Source of the DNA: Euperipatoides rowelli
Lineage: Eukaryota; Onychophora; Udeonychophora; Euonychophora; Peripatopsidae
Reading direction: 5' to 3' (one strand)
Length of the DNA: 10,808 nucleotides
NCBI GenBank assembly: GCA_003024985.2
Contig: PXIH01S0002775.1
Part shown: in pieces, positions 7,926 through 10,808 of the stretch
Position numbering within the stretch: position 1 is the first letter of the stretch
Layout of the letters: each line of letters starts with the position of its first letter
Position numbers and translations under genes: made by a program
Notes under the pieces: generated by a model
The model's input: the letters and a program-made list of their open reading frames with translations, nothing else
What the model was told of the DNA's origin: nothing
The model's database searches: none

Positions 7926-9653
7926 TTAGTCAGCTTCACTGACATCGTCGTACATCAGACCCATCATATGACTATCCTCATCCCCAGAATAGGTCTTATT
8001 GGTTATATCACTTATTTCAAACTCTCCTTGTACAATTTCTGCTTTGCAGCGAATCTGAGATTCAAGTTCTTTGGAAAACATAGAGTACATTGTTTCACAA
8101 CTATTATTATGAAGACCTGTTCCATCTAAACTCTCCTCATCATCCATGAGATGTTCATCTCCTACAGTATAATTGGGTAGACCGGCAATGTTGATTTTGT
8201 CATCCTCAGAGCCATCGATAGCAATTGTAAGCCCACACTCTTCAAATAATTGAACAACCTCTTCTAAATAGTCTTCCATCTTTTTCCAGGCAAACCCAAC
8301 CCATTTGCTGATAAGGATTCGTCGTTCTCTGGAAGGAAGCGGTTGATCTACAGTGTTGTTATCTTGGCAATACTGATTGGCTATGACAGTCAGGGTTTTT
8401 AAAAAATGATTTCTCAGAATATTTTCCAGTGGTTGGATAACACAAAAACATCCAGGTGGTACAAGGGCTAAAGTTACATTGCATTCATTACGTAAAATGT
8501 ATTGAATGTGGTCCATTTTATACATATTGGAAACATTAGCGATGATAAGTTTAGGAATTTCTAGGTCATGCCTATATAACCAACGAATCCAATATTTAAT
8601 TTCAGATTCATTACACAGTTCATTTGGATGGAATCTTATGGCAACTTTTTTATCATAGTTTGACAACTCTTCCATAGGAATGTGCTTATCTGATCGACCG
8701 AAAAAAATGGTTGGCTTAGTCTTACATATCCCGTCTCCCCAGATCACCACTTGAATTATGGCCGTTTGTTTCACAGAATTAGATAGTGAAGTATCGGATA
8801 CACTTCGAACAGTTTTGTCAGCAGTAACTTCACCACTACTAAAATCAATAACTAATGGGGTTTGAAATACATAACCAACATCTTTTATTTCATACTGTCC
8901 AAGTTTGCCTTTGCTTGGACCTTGCCTGGCTATGTTCCGAATGAAACAATGAAAATTGCGCAAACGAGATACGTTATCGGCCGAAACTTGGGCATGTATT
9001 CGTAAACAAATGTTATAGCGTGTTTTAAACCTTGAAACCCAATTATCAGAAAATTTGAATGTATCAGCTTCGGACGGTCGGATTTCTTTTAAAAGTTCTT
9101 TGGCTCGTTTTAGGAACCACTTATCTTTAACACGAACCCCTTGGGCCATTAAAGTTTTATAATCTTCATAGACCCTGTTTTCAAGTTCAGGGAAGAAGTC
9201 TTTTGCTCCATGCATCCAGATTTTTTTGGATCCACTCTTGGCACTTCTTAATTTTTCCTCCTGCTCAAGCCAGCGTTTCAGACATTTGTGGTCAATGCCA
9301 AAATATCTACAAGTTTTATATTGATTTTGCCCATTATGTTGAAACCACTCAATGACCATTATTTTGTATTCCCGGGAGTAGGACTGGCGACGACCGCGAT
9401 CATGATCTCGTGAATTGCCTATTCCTGCTTCTGAACAAGTGTCTGTTCCATTCCCTTCTGCTTCATGATTAACAATATTGGACTCAATAAGTATAGGGAA
9501 TGGCAGACTTGGAGGCAGAGGATTATTTGCGGGTGCACTATTTCCATTGTACAATTCAGGATATTTTCGAGGACGTCCTCGCTTTCGTTTCATTGGCACT
9601 CCACCTTCCATAGCTGGCTCGTCGGGATAACTAAAATCAATGCTGTCCTGCAT
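7926..9653 (-). CDS. Pogo/Tigger-family (POGK-like) domesticated transposase, catalytic triad lost
   Basis: Probable nuclear DNA-binding protein of 575 residues derived from a Pogo-type transposase. Seen in order: an AT-hook with basic NLS-like stretch (residues 22-30, core RGRPRK); a Brinker/Psq-type helix-turn-helix (about 88-135, from RRQSYSREYK to the RWLEQEE helix); a CENP-B/Tc5-type helix-turn-helix (about 152-218, PELENRV to NWVSRFKTRYN); a DDE_1-like domain (about 255-465, with landmarks QTPL, FHPNE, PPGC and QPLE); and an acidic tail (about 483-575). At the positions where the family carries D, D, D this protein has F263 (before QTP), N373 (in LIIAN) and E410 (in QPLE), so transposition activity is unlikely. 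The order matches vertebrate POGK, but no KRAB box is present in this exon. The ATG at 9653 has G at -3 and an in-frame TAG five codons upstream (9666-9668). Intronless coding is usual for domesticated transposases. Family is confident; function and orthology are inferred. Confidence 0.93.
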   Translation of the reverse strand: MQDSIDFSYPDEPAMEGGVPMKRKRGRPRKYPELYNGNSAPANNPLPPSLPFPILIESNIVNHEAEGNGTDTCSEAGIGNSRDHDRGRRQSYSREYKIMVIEWFQHNGQNQYKTCRYFGIDHKCLKRWLEQEEKLRSAKSGSKKIWMHGAKDFFPELENRVYEDYKTLMAQGVRVKDKWFLKRAKELLKEIRPSEADTFKFSDNWVSRFKTRYNICLRIHAQVSADNVSRLRNFHCFIRNIARQGPSKGKLGQYEIKDVGYVFQTPLVIDFSSGEVTADKTVRSVSDTSLSNSVKQTAIIQVVIWGDGICKTKPTIFFGRSDKHIPMEELSNYDKKVAIRFHPNELCNESEIKYWIRWLYRHDLEIPKLIIANVSNMYKMDHIQYILRNECNVTLALVPPGCFCVIQPLENILRNHFLKTLTVIANQYCQDNNTVDQPLPSRERRILISKWVGFAWKKMEDYLEEVVQLFEECGLTIAIDGSEDDKINIAGLPNYTVGDEHLMDDEESLDGTGLHNNSCETMYSMFSKELESQIRCKAEIVQGEFEISDITNKTYSGDEDSHMMGLMYDDVSEAD

Positions 9654-9678
9654 TCCAGTAAGCTGCTATATGGGGCAT
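9637..9678 (-). promoter_or_regulatory. Short upstream ORF overlapping the main start codon
   Basis: An ATG at 9676-9678 lies 25 nt upstream of the main ATG in another frame and opens a 13-codon ORF (MPHIAAYWNAGQH) that ends with TGA at 9637-9639, inside the main coding region. Its start context has A at -3, at least as good as the G at -3 of the main start. If the exon begins at the acceptor near 9694, every such mRNA carries this overlapping uORF, which would be expected to reduce translation of the transposase-like protein. Whether it is translated cannot be seen from sequence. Confidence 0.4.
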
Positions 9679-9694
9679 GATTTTCAAGCCCTCT

Positions 9695-9720
9695 CTAATA
9701 ATAAAAAAAAAAAGAAGAAA
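9695..9720 (-). other. Probable 3' splice acceptor ahead of the coding exon
   Basis: Read on the minus strand, a long pyrimidine run (TTTCTTC followed by eleven T) leads into ATTATTAG and then AGAGGGCTTG. This is a strong polypyrimidine tract plus AG, 41 nt upstream of the main ATG. It implies at least one 5' untranslated exon further upstream, beyond or in the right part of the window. A second AG just downstream (CAG at 9663-9665) is a weaker alternative; using it would remove both the uORF start and the in-frame TAG and could leave the frame open into an upstream exon. No cDNA support is available. Confidence 0.6.
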
Positions 9721-9722
9721 TT

Positions 9723-10808
9723 TCAAGCATAATAAAATTTGGAACTAAGAGAAAATTATTTAACAACAAACAAACGAGAATTAAAAAAAAATTGGTCAAT
9801 AATAGCCTACTATTTAATGAAAACAGTGAACATATATTACTATGTAAAACCATTGGAAAGTACCGTTTCTTAAAATAACATTAACAAGCTACTTAATTTA
9901 TTAGGCTAATTTACACAAGTTAATTTGGGACTTTTAGCCTCAAAAGAAACCTAAAATAAGATTATTATTAATAGGCTACAATGAATAATTAGGCTGTTGC
10001 AATGATATGTATAAAAATATCTTTAGGCATACAACTTTGATTGAACACAGGAAATTTATTATAGAAATTACAATTATGATCTCGGTTGAATAAGATAGAG
10101 TATAATTTAAAGATTTTTTTTCTGGTATACTGAAATTAGGCCCTCCAACATTCAACGTGTGCACACCATTAGTTGCATATAAAATATCTCAGCAGTATTC
10201 TAGCTCTTGCCATGTAGGCCTATGGTGCAGCATATTGACATCTATTTCAGCAAATGCAGCGAGATTCTCAAATCTTTCACATGACCAGGAACTCCATCTA
10301 TGAAATGTGACCCCTGGCCAGAACTTCAGTGATGTAGCCTACTGTTAAATTATTAAAAAGTTGTAACGGTTCCACCCAGTATAACATAAAGGCTACAGTA
10401 TTTGCTAAATTGTAGCTTTATGCTACATTAGATAACCTAGTGTAAAAATTTTTAATAAAAAATAGGATAAACAAAACCTGAAACAAATTGAACTGCAAGT
10501 CAACATATTTCATACAATTGAAATATGCATATCCTAGAACATTCACCCAAAATAGAAACGATATGGATGCCATGACTGAGCAGTATAATAAATTGAGAAT
10601 TAGGGTGTGGCCTAGTAAAATAAATCTAGGCTACTTCTTCAGTTGGATTGAATGATTTTTTTGTTTGTGTTTAAAGGTCAAATGTAACGGATTTTTTTAA
10701 TTATTGATTTTCAAAGATTTTTACTAAAAAAAAAATTTCCACCAGAAAAAAAAAAGTTATTTACAATTCAATTTTTAAAATAATAGTCTTTAGCTCCTCA
10801 CCCTTAAA
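9723..10808. other. Probable 5' intron or upstream region, no gene seen
   Basis: Upstream (by minus-strand reading) of the acceptor at 9695-9720, so likely intronic if the 5' UTR is spliced. It is AT-rich with six TAGG(C)CTA words. A more complex, less AT-rich island at about 10190-10345 contains a 49-codon open frame on the minus strand (10192-10338) lacking an initiating ATG at its start. No CpG-rich promoter-like region is seen, so the transcription start probably lies outside the window. Confidence 0.5.

Larger units (their letters stand above)
354..10633. repeat. Dispersed palindromic word TAGGCCTA / TAGGCTA / TAGCCTA
   Basis: TAGGCCTA starts at 354, 2941, 4575, 5221 and 10215. The one-base-shorter TAGGCTA or its complement TAGCCTA starts at 432, 814, 1371, 1412, 1496, 2029, 2628, 4265, 4659, 4750, 7528, 9803, 9902, 9972, 10335 and 10627. 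Two copies share a longer 16-bp context, ACAGTAGGCTATATAT (1367-1382 and 4261-4276). Only one copy lies between 5229 and 9802, the part assigned to the gene. TACCGGTA (2079-2086, 3255-3262) shows a similar scattered pattern. The count was by eye and may miss a few. Confidence 0.7.

Noticed and set aside
7896-8129. Plus-strand ORFs at 7896-8129 and 9465-9680
   Set aside because: Antisense shadows of the 575-codon gene.
7780-9800. An intact Pogo/Tigger transposon around the coding region
   Set aside because: No matching terminal inverted repeats with TA duplications could be found on either side by eye, and the catalytic residues are lost; a domesticated gene fits better.
9976-10164. 62-codon ORF on the minus strand
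   Set aside because: GTG start, Ile/Ser/Leu-rich composition, no motif, and located in the probable 5' intron.
1-10808. tRNA, rRNA, CRISPR array or bacterial-type operon
   Set aside because: No cloverleaf-like conserved boxes, rRNA-like conserved blocks, regularly spaced repeats or gene clusters were seen on either strand.

Overview
The window looks like nuclear DNA from an animal. It is strongly AT-rich, full of homopolymer A/T runs and microsatellites, has very low gene density, and shows splice-type signals rather than bacterial gene packing. Palindromic words such as TAGGCCTA and TACCGGTA are scattered through the non-coding parts. From memory this look is familiar from fish and marine invertebrates such as echinoderms and molluscs, but the sequence alone does not fix the species.

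There is one convincing gene, on the minus strand (7926-9653, 575 codons, no intron in the coding part). It encodes a protein of the Pogo/Tigger/CENP-B family: an AT-hook, a Brinker/Psq-type helix-turn-helix, a CENP-B-type (Tc5) helix-turn-helix and a DDE_1 transposase-like domain. The order resembles vertebrate POGK without its KRAB box. The three acidic catalytic positions read F, N and E instead of D, D and D, yet the frame is fully open. This is best read as a domesticated, catalytically dead transposase kept as a nuclear DNA-binding protein.

Layout on + coordinates: 1-3076 is AT-rich non-coding DNA with a (TA)n, an (AC)n and a cluster of T-tracts; 3077-3177 is a cluster of CATCGATG-like repeats; 3178-5767 is non-coding with small inverted repeats and one weak exon-like patch (about 4001-4199). 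From 5768 to 7925 is the probable long 3' UTR of the minus-strand gene, with the only AATAAA found between the stop codon and 5768, and with a striking stretch of about 470 bp of palindrome-rich alternating pyrimidine-purine DNA (7276-7746). The coding exon follows. Just upstream of its ATG are a short overlapping uORF and a strong 3' splice acceptor, so the promoter and first exon probably lie beyond the window; 9723-10808 would be 5' intron.

No RNA gene, CRISPR array, intact mobile element or operon was seen. The best second-look items are the dead catalytic triad in an intact frame, the palindromic tract in the presumed 3' UTR, a juxtaposed acceptor/donor resembling a recursive splice site at 6098/6099 on the plus strand, and the near absence of the TAGGCCTA-type word from the presumed transcript.
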